This document shows positions 43,905-51,962 of a stretch of DNA of 64,000 nucleotides, in pieces (position 1 is the first letter of the stretch; each line of letters begins with the position of its first letter). The translations under genes and the position numbers were made by a program. The notes under the pieces were generated by a model that did no database searches, was not told where the DNA came from, and saw only the letters and a program-made list of their open reading frames with translations. The stretch covers positions 1 through 64,000 of the forward strand of contig JAFRIJ010000004.1 of NCBI GenBank assembly GCA_017432825.1. Direction: 5' to 3'. Source of the stretch: Bacilli bacterium. Lineage in GTDB: Bacteria > Bacillota_I > Bacilli_A > RF39 > UBA660.

Positions 43905-46064
43905 GTGAATGATACAGGAAGAGATATTACAATTAATGATGTAATATATGAATTTAAAAAATACAACCAAAATAAAGATGATATAGATTTAATAAATAAA
44001 GCATATGATTATGCATACAAAAAACATTTTGGAGTAAAAAGAATAAGTGGGGATGACTATATAATCCATCCATTAAATGTAGCAATGATATTAACAGATA
44101 TTAATGCAGATGCTGCATGTATGGCAGCAGCATTACTTCACGATACAATAGAAGATACAGATTCAACTAAAGAAGAAATAGAAGAATTATTTGGAAGTGA
44201 AGTAGCATTATTAGTTGATGGGGTTACCAAAATAAATAAGCTACATTTCTCCAATTCTGGAGAACAAATGGCTGCTAATCAAAGAAAAATATTAGTAGGA
44301 TTATCAGAAGATGTAAGAGTAATAATAATAAAATTAGCAGATAGACTTCATAATATGAGAACACTTTATGTAATGCCAGAAGAAAGACAAAAGAAGAAAG
44401 CAAGAGAAACATTAGAAATATTAACACCCGTAGCAGATAGATTAGGTATTAATAAAATTAAAAGCGAACTAGAAGATTTATCATTAAGATATTTAAAGCC
44501 AGATGCTTATTTTGATATATTAGAAAAATTAAATACTAAAAAAACAGAAATGGATGCATACGTAGGAAAAATGCTTACAGATGTATCAACCTTATTAATA
44601 GAACATAATATTAAACATGAAATATTTGGAAGAAGTAAAAGTGTATATAGTATTTATAAAAAAATGCAAAAAGGGAAAAAATTTAATGATATATATGATA
44701 TTCTAGCATTAAGAGTATTAGTTGATACAGAACAAGAATGTTATCTAGTATTAGGATTAATTCATTCCAAATATAAACCAGTCCCTAACAGATTTAAAGA
44801 TTATATAGCAATGCCAAAAACAAATTTATATCAATCATTACATACAACCATATTTGGAATAGAAGGAAAATTATTTGAAGTACAAATAAGAACATATGAA
44901 ATGCATAAAATAGCAGAATATGGTATAGCATCTCATTGGACATATAAAGCCAAAGGGGCTAGTGTTAAAACAGTAAAAGACTCCATGGAACAAAAATTAC
45001 AAATATTTAGAAGTATAATGGAATTAAATGAAGATACTAATAGTCCAGAAGAATTTATAAACAATATAAAACAAGACGTATTGACAACAGATGCAATATA
45101 CGTGTATACACCAAAAGGAGATGTTATAGAATTACCAGCAGAATCAACTCCAGTAGATTTTGCATATAAAGTGCATACAGAAGTAGGTAATTCAATAGTA
45201 GGAGCAATAGTAAATGATAATATTGTTCCACTAGATTATCATTTAAAAACTGGAGATATAATAAAAATTAATACAAGTAAGGCAAGCAAAGGACCAAATA
45301 AAGATTGGTTAAATTTTGTAGTAACAACACACGCTAAGAATAAAATAAAGTCATTCTATAGCAAGATAGAAAAAAATGATATAATTGACAAAGGACAAGA
45401 ATTATTAGAAAAAGAATTAAGAAAACAAGATTTACCAATAAATGAAACTCTAAATAATAAAAACTTAGAATTAATATTTAATGAATTTAAAATTAAAGAT
45501 ATAAATGATCTATATATGGATTTAGGCACTAATAAATATACACCTCAAGCAGTAATTAAAATAATAACTAAAACTAATGTTGAAGAAGATATAAAAAACA
45601 GAATAAATAATCCAACCCAATTTAAACAATTAGGAAAAAATGATATTTTAGTAGAAGGATTAGATGATGTAAAAGTAAATTTAAGTGGTTGCTGCAAACC
45701 AATTCCAGGAGATAATATAATAGGTTATATTACAAAAGGATCAGGAATATCAGTTCATAGAACAATATGTAGAAATATAATTGATATAGATGAAAGATTA
45801 ATAAATGTTAAATGGAATAATAATATTAATAAAAAGTATTTTACAGATATAATTATACATACAAGTACCGAAGATAATTTATTAGATATAATAACTAAAG
45901 CAAGCACAAATAATGTAATAATAGATAAAATAGAAACAATAAATAAAAGTGAATACAAAATATATAGTTTAACAATATTAATAGAGAATACAGAAAAATT
46001 ACAAAAATTTATCAATGACTTAGATAGTTTAGAATTTACTATTAAAGTAGAAAGAGTTAAATAG
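43905..46064 (+). CDS. relA: Bifunctional (p)ppGpp synthetase/hydrolase
   Basis: A 719-residue long RSH enzyme that makes and degrades the alarmone (p)ppGpp. The HD hydrolase is intact (YIIHPLNVAMIL, ALLHDTIEDTD, KLADRLHNMRTL). The synthetase has GRSKSVYSIYKKM, YDILALRVLV, YQSLHTTIFG and VQIRT. A TGS domain (VYTPKGDVIELPAESTPVDFAYKVH) and a C-terminal zinc-finger region (LSGCCKPIPGD, GSGISVHRTIC) and ACT domain follow. The GTG at 43905 is chosen because the TTG at 43887 lacks a ribosome site. Confidence 0.95.
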   Translation: MNDTGRDITINDVIYEFKKYNQNKDDIDLINKAYDYAYKKHFGVKRISGDDYIIHPLNVAMILTDINADAACMAAALLHDTIEDTDSTKEEIEELFGSEVALLVDGVTKINKLHFSNSGEQMAANQRKILVGLSEDVRVIIIKLADRLHNMRTLYVMPEERQKKKARETLEILTPVADRLGINKIKSELEDLSLRYLKPDAYFDILEKLNTKKTEMDAYVGKMLTDVSTLLIEHNIKHEIFGRSKSVYSIYKKMQKGKKFNDIYDILALRVLVDTEQECYLVLGLIHSKYKPVPNRFKDYIAMPKTNLYQSLHTTIFGIEGKLFEVQIRTYEMHKIAEYGIASHWTYKAKGASVKTVKDSMEQKLQIFRSIMELNEDTNSPEEFINNIKQDVLTTDAIYVYTPKGDVIELPAESTPVDFAYKVHTEVGNSIVGAIVNDNIVPLDYHLKTGDIIKINTSKASKGPNKDWLNFVVTTHAKNKIKSFYSKIEKNDIIDKGQELLEKELRKQDLPINETLNNKNLELIFNEFKIKDINDLYMDLGTNKYTPQAVIKIITKTNVEEDIKNRINNPTQFKQLGKNDILVEGLDDVKVNLSGCCKPIPGDNIIGYITKGSGISVHRTICRNIIDIDERLINVKWNNNINKKYFTDIIIHTSTEDNLLDIITKASTNNVIIDKIETINKSEYKIYSLTILIENTEKLQKFINDLDSLEFTIKVERVK

Positions 46065-46085
46065 AAGATTATTCTTCTATTTTTC
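46061..46085 (+). terminator. Rho-independent terminator
   Basis: ATAGAAGA/TCTTCTAT stem with a TTAT loop and a T-run after relA. Confidence 0.85.
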
Positions 46086-46091
46086 TTTAAC

Positions 46092-46120
46092 TAGACAAAT
46101 ATTACTAAAAGTAGTATAAT
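46092..46120 (+). promoter_or_regulatory. Sigma-A promoter of the tandem alarmone synthetase
   Basis: TAGACA, 17-nt gap, TATAAT. Confidence 0.65.
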
Positions 46121-46150
46121 ACAACCCATCTTATAGGAGTTGGTGCTTAC

Positions 46151-47434
46151 ATGTGTAATATTGACTTTAACGAAGTATATTTTAAATATGAAGCAGCTTT
46201 AAAGTTGCTTCAAACAAAGTTTGAAATAATATCCAATGAATTAAATAAAGGCAATGACTATAATTGCATAGAATATATAAAGTCTAGAATTAAAACAAAA
46301 GAAAGTATATGTAATAAATTAAAAAAACATAATTATGAACTTAATGATGAAAATATAAAAAACATTCATGATATAGCAGGTATAAGAATAATATGCTCTT
46401 TTCTAAATGATATAGATAAAATAGAACAACTTATTATAGAAGATGAAGATATAATTATAAAGAGAAGAAAAGACTACATATCAAATCCTAAAAAAAGCGG
46501 ATATTCATCATTACATTTAAATGTAGAAGTACCAGTTAAATTACTAGATAAAACAGAATACGTTGAAGTAGAAATACAAATAAGAACAATTGCTATGGAT
46601 ATGTGGGCTAGTTTAGAACATAAATTATTCTATAAAAATAATAGTATTATATCAGAATTAACTGAAGAATCAATTAAAAATTTCTCTATAATAATTAAAA
46701 AAATAGACATAATAATGAAAGATCAAATTACAGAAAGCAATAAATATAATATAGAAGAACAAAATGAATTAAAATATTTAAAAGAAACATCTGTAATTGA
46801 ACAAGTGCCAATGTTAAAATATGAATTAGCAAGAAAAATAATAAAAGAAAAAATAGAAAATATTAATTATGAATTATCAATAACTAATGGAATAAGCCCA
46901 ATTGAACATATAAAAACAAGAATTAAAGAACCAAATAATATAGTAAAAAAACTAAAAAAATTAAATTATGATATTACAATAGATAATATGAAAAACCATA
47001 TTCATGATTTAGTAGGAATAAGAATTGTATGTTCATTTCTAAGTGACTTAGAAGAAATAAAAAGCATTTTAGAAAAAGATGATACAATAGAAATAATAAA
47101 AAGAAAAAATTATATTGAAAATCCTAAAGAAAATGGGTATAGAAGTTATCATTTAAATGCTTTAGTACCTGTAAAAATGATAAATAGCGTAGAAAAGGTA
47201 GAAGTGGAAATACAAATAAGAACAATCGCTATGGATATGTGGGCAACTTTAGAACATAAAATCTGTTATAGAAGAGCTGGAAACATTCCAGAAAGTACGA
47301 AAAAAAGATTAAGACTAATATCTAATATAGTTAGTGAAATAGATAAAACCATAGATTCATCTATAAATGATAATAAGGAAATAGATAATAAAGTAGTTAA
47401 AAAATTAGAATTAATACCAAAAAAGAATATGTAA
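46151..47434 (+). CDS. Small alarmone synthetase with two tandem synthetase domains
   Basis: A 427-residue protein holding two complete RelQ/YjbM-type (p)ppGpp synthetase domains and no HD hydrolase, TGS or ACT domain. Copy 1 (about 12-190) has SRIKTKES, HDIAGIRI (Asp74), GYSSLH, VEVEIQIRT (Glu141) and EH 156-157. Copy 2 (about 222-405) has TRIKEPNN, HDLVGIRI (Asp286), GYRSYH, VEVEIQIRT (Glu353) and EH 368-369, offset by about 212 residues. Single-domain relatives are about 210 residues and form tetramers. Both copies keep the metal and GTP-binding residues, though copy 1 has Ser for Arg in the GYRSYH loop. Confidence 0.9.
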   Translation: MCNIDFNEVYFKYEAALKLLQTKFEIISNELNKGNDYNCIEYIKSRIKTKESICNKLKKHNYELNDENIKNIHDIAGIRIICSFLNDIDKIEQLIIEDEDIIIKRRKDYISNPKKSGYSSLHLNVEVPVKLLDKTEYVEVEIQIRTIAMDMWASLEHKLFYKNNSIISELTEESIKNFSIIIKKIDIIMKDQITESNKYNIEEQNELKYLKETSVIEQVPMLKYELARKIIKEKIENINYELSITNGISPIEHIKTRIKEPNNIVKKLKKLNYDITIDNMKNHIHDLVGIRIVCSFLSDLEEIKSILEKDDTIEIIKRKNYIENPKENGYRSYHLNALVPVKMINSVEKVEVEIQIRTIAMDMWATLEHKICYRRAGNIPESTKKRLRLISNIVSEIDKTIDSSINDNKEIDNKVVKKLELIPKKNM

Positions 47435-47450
47435 AAACATATTTTTTTTT
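47426..47450 (+). terminator. Rho-independent terminator
   Basis: AATATGT/ACATATT stem with an AAAA loop and a long T-run over the stop codon of the synthetase. Confidence 0.85.
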
Positions 47451-47495
47451 GTAATTTTCTTTCTTTTTCTACATATTTTTTAATAGGTGATTAAT

Positions 47496-48650
47496 ATGAA
47501 AAAAATAATTATAATACTATTATTATTAATACCAATTAATATATATGCAGAAGAAGAAATAAAACTAGGTGAAAATGCCAAAAGTGCTATATTAATAGAA
47601 TCTACTACTGGAAAAATAATATTTGAAAAAAATGCCCAAGAAGAACTACCAATGGCATCAATGACTAAAATGATGACTCTCCTATTAATAATGGAAAATA
47701 TAGATAATGGTAATTTAAAATGGGATGAAATAATAACAGCATCGGAACATGCAGCATCTATGGGAGGATCTCAAATATTTCTAGAACCCGGAGAAAAAAT
47801 GACAGTAGAAGACCTAGTAAAAGGAATATGTATAGGAAGTGGTAATGATGCATCTGTTGCTATGGCAGAAAGAATAGGGGGAACAGAAGAAAAGTTTGTT
47901 AGTATGATGAATAAAAAAGCGAAAGAATTAGGATTAAAAAATACCAATTTTGTAAATGCATGCGGATTAGATACAGATAATCATTACTCAAGCGCTTATG
48001 ATATGGCTATGATAGCAAAAGAATTAGTAAAGCATAAAAAAATACTAGAATTTACTGGAACCTATGAAGATTATTTAAGAAAAAATACACCTAATAGTTT
48101 TTGGCTTGTAAACACAAACAAGTTAGTAAGATATTATAGTGGAGTAGATGGACTTAAAACAGGATATACCAAAGAAGCGGGATATTGTATAACAACAACA
48201 GCACAAAAAGATAATATGAGATTAATATCAGTAGTAATGGGAGAACCATCATCAAAAATAAGAAATAGTGAGACAATATCAATGTTAGAATATGGGTTTA
48301 ATACATACGAAATGGATAAATTATTATCTAAAGATAAAGTAATAGCAAAAATAAAAATACCATTAGGAATCAAAAAGCAATCAGAAGTAATTTCAAAAGA
48401 AGATATAAATATTTTAAATACTAAAATAGGAACAAAAAGAAATGTAACATATAAAATAGAGTTAAATCAAGTAAAAGCACCAATAAAAAAAGGAGATATA
48501 GTAGGTAGCATTAATGTAATAGAAAATGATAACATAATAATGACAAGAGATGCAACAATAAAAGAAGATGTGAATAAAGCAAATATAATTACAGTATATT
48601 TAAGAAATATATTAGATATAATAAAAGGTAATATATCACTAAATATTTGA
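47496..48650 (+). CDS. D-alanyl-D-alanine carboxypeptidase (S11)
   Basis: A 384-residue DacA/DacF-type penicillin-binding protein that trims the terminal D-Ala from wall peptides. The signal peptide ends near NIYAEEE (residue 18). Catalytic motifs are SMTK (Ser55, Lys58), SGN in CIGSGNDAS, and KTG in GLKTGYTKEAG. A PBP5-type C-terminal beta domain and an amphipathic tail (YLRNILDIIKGNISLNI) for membrane attachment follow. The ATG at 47496 lies after ATAGGTGAT. Confidence 0.93.
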   Translation: MKKIIIILLLLIPINIYAEEEIKLGENAKSAILIESTTGKIIFEKNAQEELPMASMTKMMTLLLIMENIDNGNLKWDEIITASEHAASMGGSQIFLEPGEKMTVEDLVKGICIGSGNDASVAMAERIGGTEEKFVSMMNKKAKELGLKNTNFVNACGLDTDNHYSSAYDMAMIAKELVKHKKILEFTGTYEDYLRKNTPNSFWLVNTNKLVRYYSGVDGLKTGYTKEAGYCITTTAQKDNMRLISVVMGEPSSKIRNSETISMLEYGFNTYEMDKLLSKDKVIAKIKIPLGIKKQSEVISKEDINILNTKIGTKRNVTYKIELNQVKAPIKKGDIVGSINVIENDNIIMTRDATIKEDVNKANIITVYLRNILDIIKGNISLNI

Positions 48651-48675
48651 CAAATAAACAAATAAATGATAAAAT
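48647..48675 (+). promoter_or_regulatory. Sigma-A promoter overlapping the upstream stop
   Basis: TTGACA overlapping the TGA of the carboxypeptidase, 17-nt gap, TAAAAT with an extended TG. Confidence 0.7.
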
Positions 48676-48707
48676 AACCTCCAATTAACAAAGAAGGGGG
48701 AGTTTTT

Positions 48708-49088
48708 ATGAAATATATGATTATTACAAAAACTGAAGATAAAATAGAATTAGAACCATATAATCCAACTCCAAAGCAAAAATATGAATATAATTATCTT
48801 TCAACGAAAGACAAACATTTGTGTTGGGGTTGTAAAAATGGATATCCATCAAAATGTCCTAAAATATTTGATAGAGAAAATACAACAATCGATAAATTTA
48901 AATTTATAAAAGATGGTTATCAAATAGTTGATGAAAATGGAGTAGTTCAAACATTTGTTGTATCCAAATGTGCAAACTTTGAAAAATCAATAGACCTAAA
49001 TAAAAAAGAATCAAAAAGAAAAAGTCTCGTAAGAACATACAGCATAGATAATAGAATCAGGGAAAATAGTAACACGATTGCAAATTAA
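48708..49088 (+). CDS. Small cysteine-containing protein, unknown
   Basis: A 126-residue soluble protein, not recognised. A cysteine cluster LCWGCKNGYPSKCPKIF followed by VVSKCANF gives four cysteines that could hold zinc or an iron-sulphur centre. The tail is basic (KKESKRKSLVR). Its ribosome site AAGGGGGAG could pair with CTCC at the start of the leader. It has its own strong promoter and terminator, so it is a single-gene unit. Confidence 0.6.
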   Translation: MKYMIITKTEDKIELEPYNPTPKQKYEYNYLSTKDKHLCWGCKNGYPSKCPKIFDRENTTIDKFKFIKDGYQIVDENGVVQTFVVSKCANFEKSIDLNKKESKRKSLVRTYSIDNRIRENSNTIAN

Positions 49089-49102
49089 TTGCAATCTTTT
49101 AT
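49076..49102 (+). terminator. Rho-independent terminator
   Basis: Perfect stem GATTGCAA/TTGCAATC with a short loop and a T-run. Confidence 0.85.
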
Positions 49103-49131
49103 TTATAATTTACAATACTTAGTATTTATTA

Positions 49132-49137
49132 TATAAT
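49132..49137 (+). promoter_or_regulatory. -10 element
   Basis: TATAAT 19 nt before the small membrane protein gene. Confidence 0.4.
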
Positions 49138-49156
49138 TAAATAAAGAAGGGATAGT

Positions 49157-49393
49157 ATGAATAAAAAAATATTAGGTGCAGTATTATCTAGTTTATTCTT
49201 TTCAGGGATAATGATATTATATTTAATAATGATAATATATTTTCAAACAACAAAAACAGATAAGATGCCATTACCATTTTTTATATTTATATTATTATTC
49301 TTATTAATTCCTATAATAGGAATAATAACTAGTTTAATTCAAAGAATTAAAGAAATAAAAAATAAAGAGGAAGAAGAATCTTCAAAATATTAA
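49157..49393 (+). CDS. Small two-helix membrane protein
   Basis: A 78-residue protein with hydrophobic segments at about 6-30 and 40-62 and a Lys/Glu-rich tail. It is not recognised. It lies 10 nt before the YbjQ gene, so the two are likely co-transcribed. Confidence 0.6.
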   Translation: MNKKILGAVLSSLFFSGIMILYLIMIIYFQTTKTDKMPLPFFIFILLFLLIPIIGIITSLIQRIKEIKNKEEEESSKY

Positions 49394-49403
49394 GGAGGAA
49401 AAT

Positions 49404-49718
49404 ATGAAATTAGTAACAACAGAAAGCATAATAGGTTCAGAAATTAAAGAATCATTAGGAATAGTAAAAGGAGAAGTAGTACAATCAAAAAATTTAGGTA
49501 GAGATTTTATGGCTGGAATGAAAACAATAGTTGGTGGAGAAATAAAAGGCTATACAGAAATGATTAGAAATGCAAGACAAATTGCTACTAAAAGAATGGT
49601 CGATGAAGCAGAAGAATTAGGAGCAGACGCCATAGTAAATATAAGATATGGCTCATCTTCTGTAATGCAGGGAGCAGCAGAAATAATAGTATATGGTACA
49701 GCAGTAAAATTAAAATAA
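49404..49718 (+). CDS. YbjQ/UPF0145 family protein
   Basis: A 104-residue UPF0145 protein of the 'heavy-metal-binding' YbjQ family, whose cellular role is unclear; members form pentamers. The segments GIVKGEVVQSKNLGRDFMAGMKTIVGGEIKGYTEMI, AEELGADAIVNIRYGSSSVMQGAAEIIVYGTAV and full length match. It starts after AAGGAGG and is closed by a strong terminator. Confidence 0.9.
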   Translation: MKLVTTESIIGSEIKESLGIVKGEVVQSKNLGRDFMAGMKTIVGGEIKGYTEMIRNARQIATKRMVDEAEELGADAIVNIRYGSSSVMQGAAEIIVYGTAVKLK

Positions 49719-49745
49719 CAAATCTTAAAAAGATTTGTTATTTTT
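49713..49745 (+). terminator. Rho-independent terminator
   Basis: Perfect 14-bp stem AAATAACAAATCTT/AAGATTTGTTATTT with an AAA loop. Confidence 0.88.
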
Positions 49746-49746
49746 A

Positions 49747-49755
49747 TGATATAAT
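49747..49755 (+). promoter_or_regulatory. Extended -10 promoter
   Basis: TGATATAAT 23 nt before the coiled-coil gene. Confidence 0.6.
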
Positions 49756-49778
49756 AATAATATGGAAGGTATGATATT

Positions 49779-51158
49779 ATGTTAGATAAAGATTCTTTAC
49801 AAATGAATATATATGATTATCTAAAATACTGCAATAAAAAAGAAACAATAAAAGCAGTAGGTGTAATATCAGATAAACAATATGTATTTTATTCTCAAGT
49901 TAAAAAAAATGATTATCTAACACATGAAGAAATATCATTAAAAATAGAAAATATTATATATAAAAAAGAATTTACCTATAGCACATATACATATAATAAA
50001 AATAATGTTCATCTCTTTTCCTCAGGAGATAACGAAATAATAATAGATTTACCTACGACAGGAATATTTACTAAATCACAATATTCATTCCTAGATGAAG
50101 TATTAACTCAAATAGAAAAATATAATAACGATAATAAAATTAAAGTAAAAATCGCAATATTTACCCCAAATAGACAACACTTTAATAAATTTGATTTAAC
50201 TGACATAAAAGAAATAAAAGAAGAGTTAAAGGAATTAATAACAAGGGAAATAGTATTTCAAGAAGAAAGTATAATAGGTAATACGCTAGATAAAAACAAA
50301 TTAATTACTAATATAATATATCATACAGGAATAAAACAATGTAAAACTACGAAAGATTTAATAAATACACTTATTATTTGTGATAAATATTATAATGATT
50401 CATACTATAGTAAAATATTTAAAGAAATATTTCCTAATTACATTGAAGTAAAAGAAAAAGTACTATTATTAGATCCTAAAGAAGAAATAAGCAATATAAA
50501 TTTTAATAATATACAAAGTAAAATAAACTTGATATTATTAAAAAAAGAAATAAATAAAATAAATAAACAAATAGAACAAAATAATATAATAATACTAGGA
50601 TTAGAAAAAATAATAAGAATTATTAATATTAAAAAAAATATCATAAATAACAAAGATAAATTGACTGAATTGTATAATGAAGATAACAAAACCAAAGAAC
50701 TAATTGATAATGAAAATAGTAAAATAGAAGAAATAGATAGACAAATAAATTTAACAAAATATAATAAAGAATTATCATCTAAAAAAATAAAAATGAATAC
50801 CAGAAATACATTCTTAGAATTAATTAATATATCAAAAAATAATAGAATATTAAAAGTAATAAATCAATATGAAAAAGATATAAATATATTAGAACAAAAA
50901 AAGAACTCCTTAATAGAAGGAAAACAAAAAATAATAGATAAAGAAAAAAGAGTAATAGAAGAATTTAAAAATATATCAGGATTAAATTGCATACCAACTA
51001 ATTTTTTAAATATTAAAATAAATATTTGTAATAGCAATGAAGAAACTATTCAAAAAGAATTATTAAAATTTAAAAAGATAAATGAAAATTTAGAAAAAGA
51101 ATTAAATAATATAAAAGGTAAGTTAATAGATAGTAGTCCAAAGGCAAAGACAAAGTAA
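49779..51158 (+). CDS. Coiled-coil protein of unknown function
   Basis: A 459-residue soluble protein. The first 200 residues are a mixed alpha/beta region (IIIDLPTTGIFTKSQYSFLDEVLTQIEKY, VKIAIFTPNRQHF). Residues about 235-400 are an almost continuous Lys/Asn/Ile-rich coiled coil. No family is recognised and there is no signal peptide. It is followed after 23 nt by the MmcQ-like gene and shares its transcription unit. Confidence 0.6.
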   Translation: MLDKDSLQMNIYDYLKYCNKKETIKAVGVISDKQYVFYSQVKKNDYLTHEEISLKIENIIYKKEFTYSTYTYNKNNVHLFSSGDNEIIIDLPTTGIFTKSQYSFLDEVLTQIEKYNNDNKIKVKIAIFTPNRQHFNKFDLTDIKEIKEELKELITREIVFQEESIIGNTLDKNKLITNIIYHTGIKQCKTTKDLINTLIICDKYYNDSYYSKIFKEIFPNYIEVKEKVLLLDPKEEISNINFNNIQSKINLILLKKEINKINKQIEQNNIIILGLEKIIRIINIKKNIINNKDKLTELYNEDNKTKELIDNENSKIEEIDRQINLTKYNKELSSKKIKMNTRNTFLELINISKNNRILKVINQYEKDINILEQKKNSLIEGKQKIIDKEKRVIEEFKNISGLNCIPTNFLNIKINICNSNEETIQKELLKFKKINENLEKELNNIKGKLIDSSPKAKTK

Positions 51159-51181
51159 CTATTATTAGGAAGTGATAACTA

Positions 51182-51871
51182 ATGATTGAAAATAACATAT
51201 TTAAAAGATGTCATATAGATTATAGTATGCTTCTTAAATACGGTTTTATAAAAGATGGTGGCAAATATATATATACTAAAAACATAATGAATAACAAGTT
51301 TAAAGTTATTATAGAAATAAATAATAAAGATAAAATTAAAGGAAAAATTATAGATATAGAATTAAATGAAGAATACAATAATTACAGAATAAATAATTAT
51401 ATTGGAGAATTTGCTAGTAAAATAAAAGAAGAATATACAGAATTATTAATAGACATTAAAAATAATTGTTTTATAGAAGATTATTTTATATATAATCAAT
51501 CAAATAGAATAACAAAATATATCATAGATAAATATAATAATAAACCAGAATTTTTATGGGAAAAATTTCCAAATTGTGGGGTATTTAGAAATAAAAACAA
51601 TAATAAATGGTATGGAATAATTATGAATATCGATAAATCAAAATTAGATAAATCCAATGGAGAAATTGAAATAATAAATATAAAATTACCAAGAGATATA
51701 ATAAATTATTTATTAAAAAAAGAAGGATATTATAAAGCATATCATATGAATAAATTAGATTGGATATCAATATTATTAGATGATACATTACAAGATAAAG
51801 AAATAATTGATTTAATAGATAAATCATATAATATAGTTAATAATAATCATAAAATAATAAATACAGAATAA
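51182..51871 (+). CDS. MmcQ/YjbR-family protein
   Basis: A 229-residue two-domain protein. The C-terminal half (about 118-222) is the YjbR/MmcQ CyaY-like DNA-binding fold: PEFLWEKFPNCGVFRNKNNNKWYGIIM, INIKLPRDIINYLL and KAYHMNKLDWISILLDD. The N-terminal half (about 5-105; LLKYGFIKDGGKYIYTKN) is the extra domain found in longer Firmicute members. Function is not established; DNA binding is suggested for the family. Confidence 0.82.
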   Translation: MIENNIFKRCHIDYSMLLKYGFIKDGGKYIYTKNIMNNKFKVIIEINNKDKIKGKIIDIELNEEYNNYRINNYIGEFASKIKEEYTELLIDIKNNCFIEDYFIYNQSNRITKYIIDKYNNKPEFLWEKFPNCGVFRNKNNNKWYGIIMNIDKSKLDKSNGEIEIINIKLPRDIINYLLKKEGYYKAYHMNKLDWISILLDDTLQDKEIIDLIDKSYNIVNNNHKIINTE

Positions 51872-51900
51872 TATATAAATTAGAAATTTATATATTATTT
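51870..51900 (+). terminator. Terminator-like hairpin
   Basis: 12-bp stem AATATATAAATT/AATTTATATATT with a 3-nt loop; the T-tract is interrupted. Confidence 0.55.
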
Positions 51901-51922
51901 TCTTTATAAATAGTTAATAATA

Positions 51923-51931
51923 TGATATAAT
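51923..51931 (+). promoter_or_regulatory. Extended -10 promoter
   Basis: TGATATAAT 31 nt before the ABC exporter gene. Confidence 0.6.
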
Positions 51932-51962
51932 ACACTTTTAGTTAAAGAAATTAGGTGATTCT

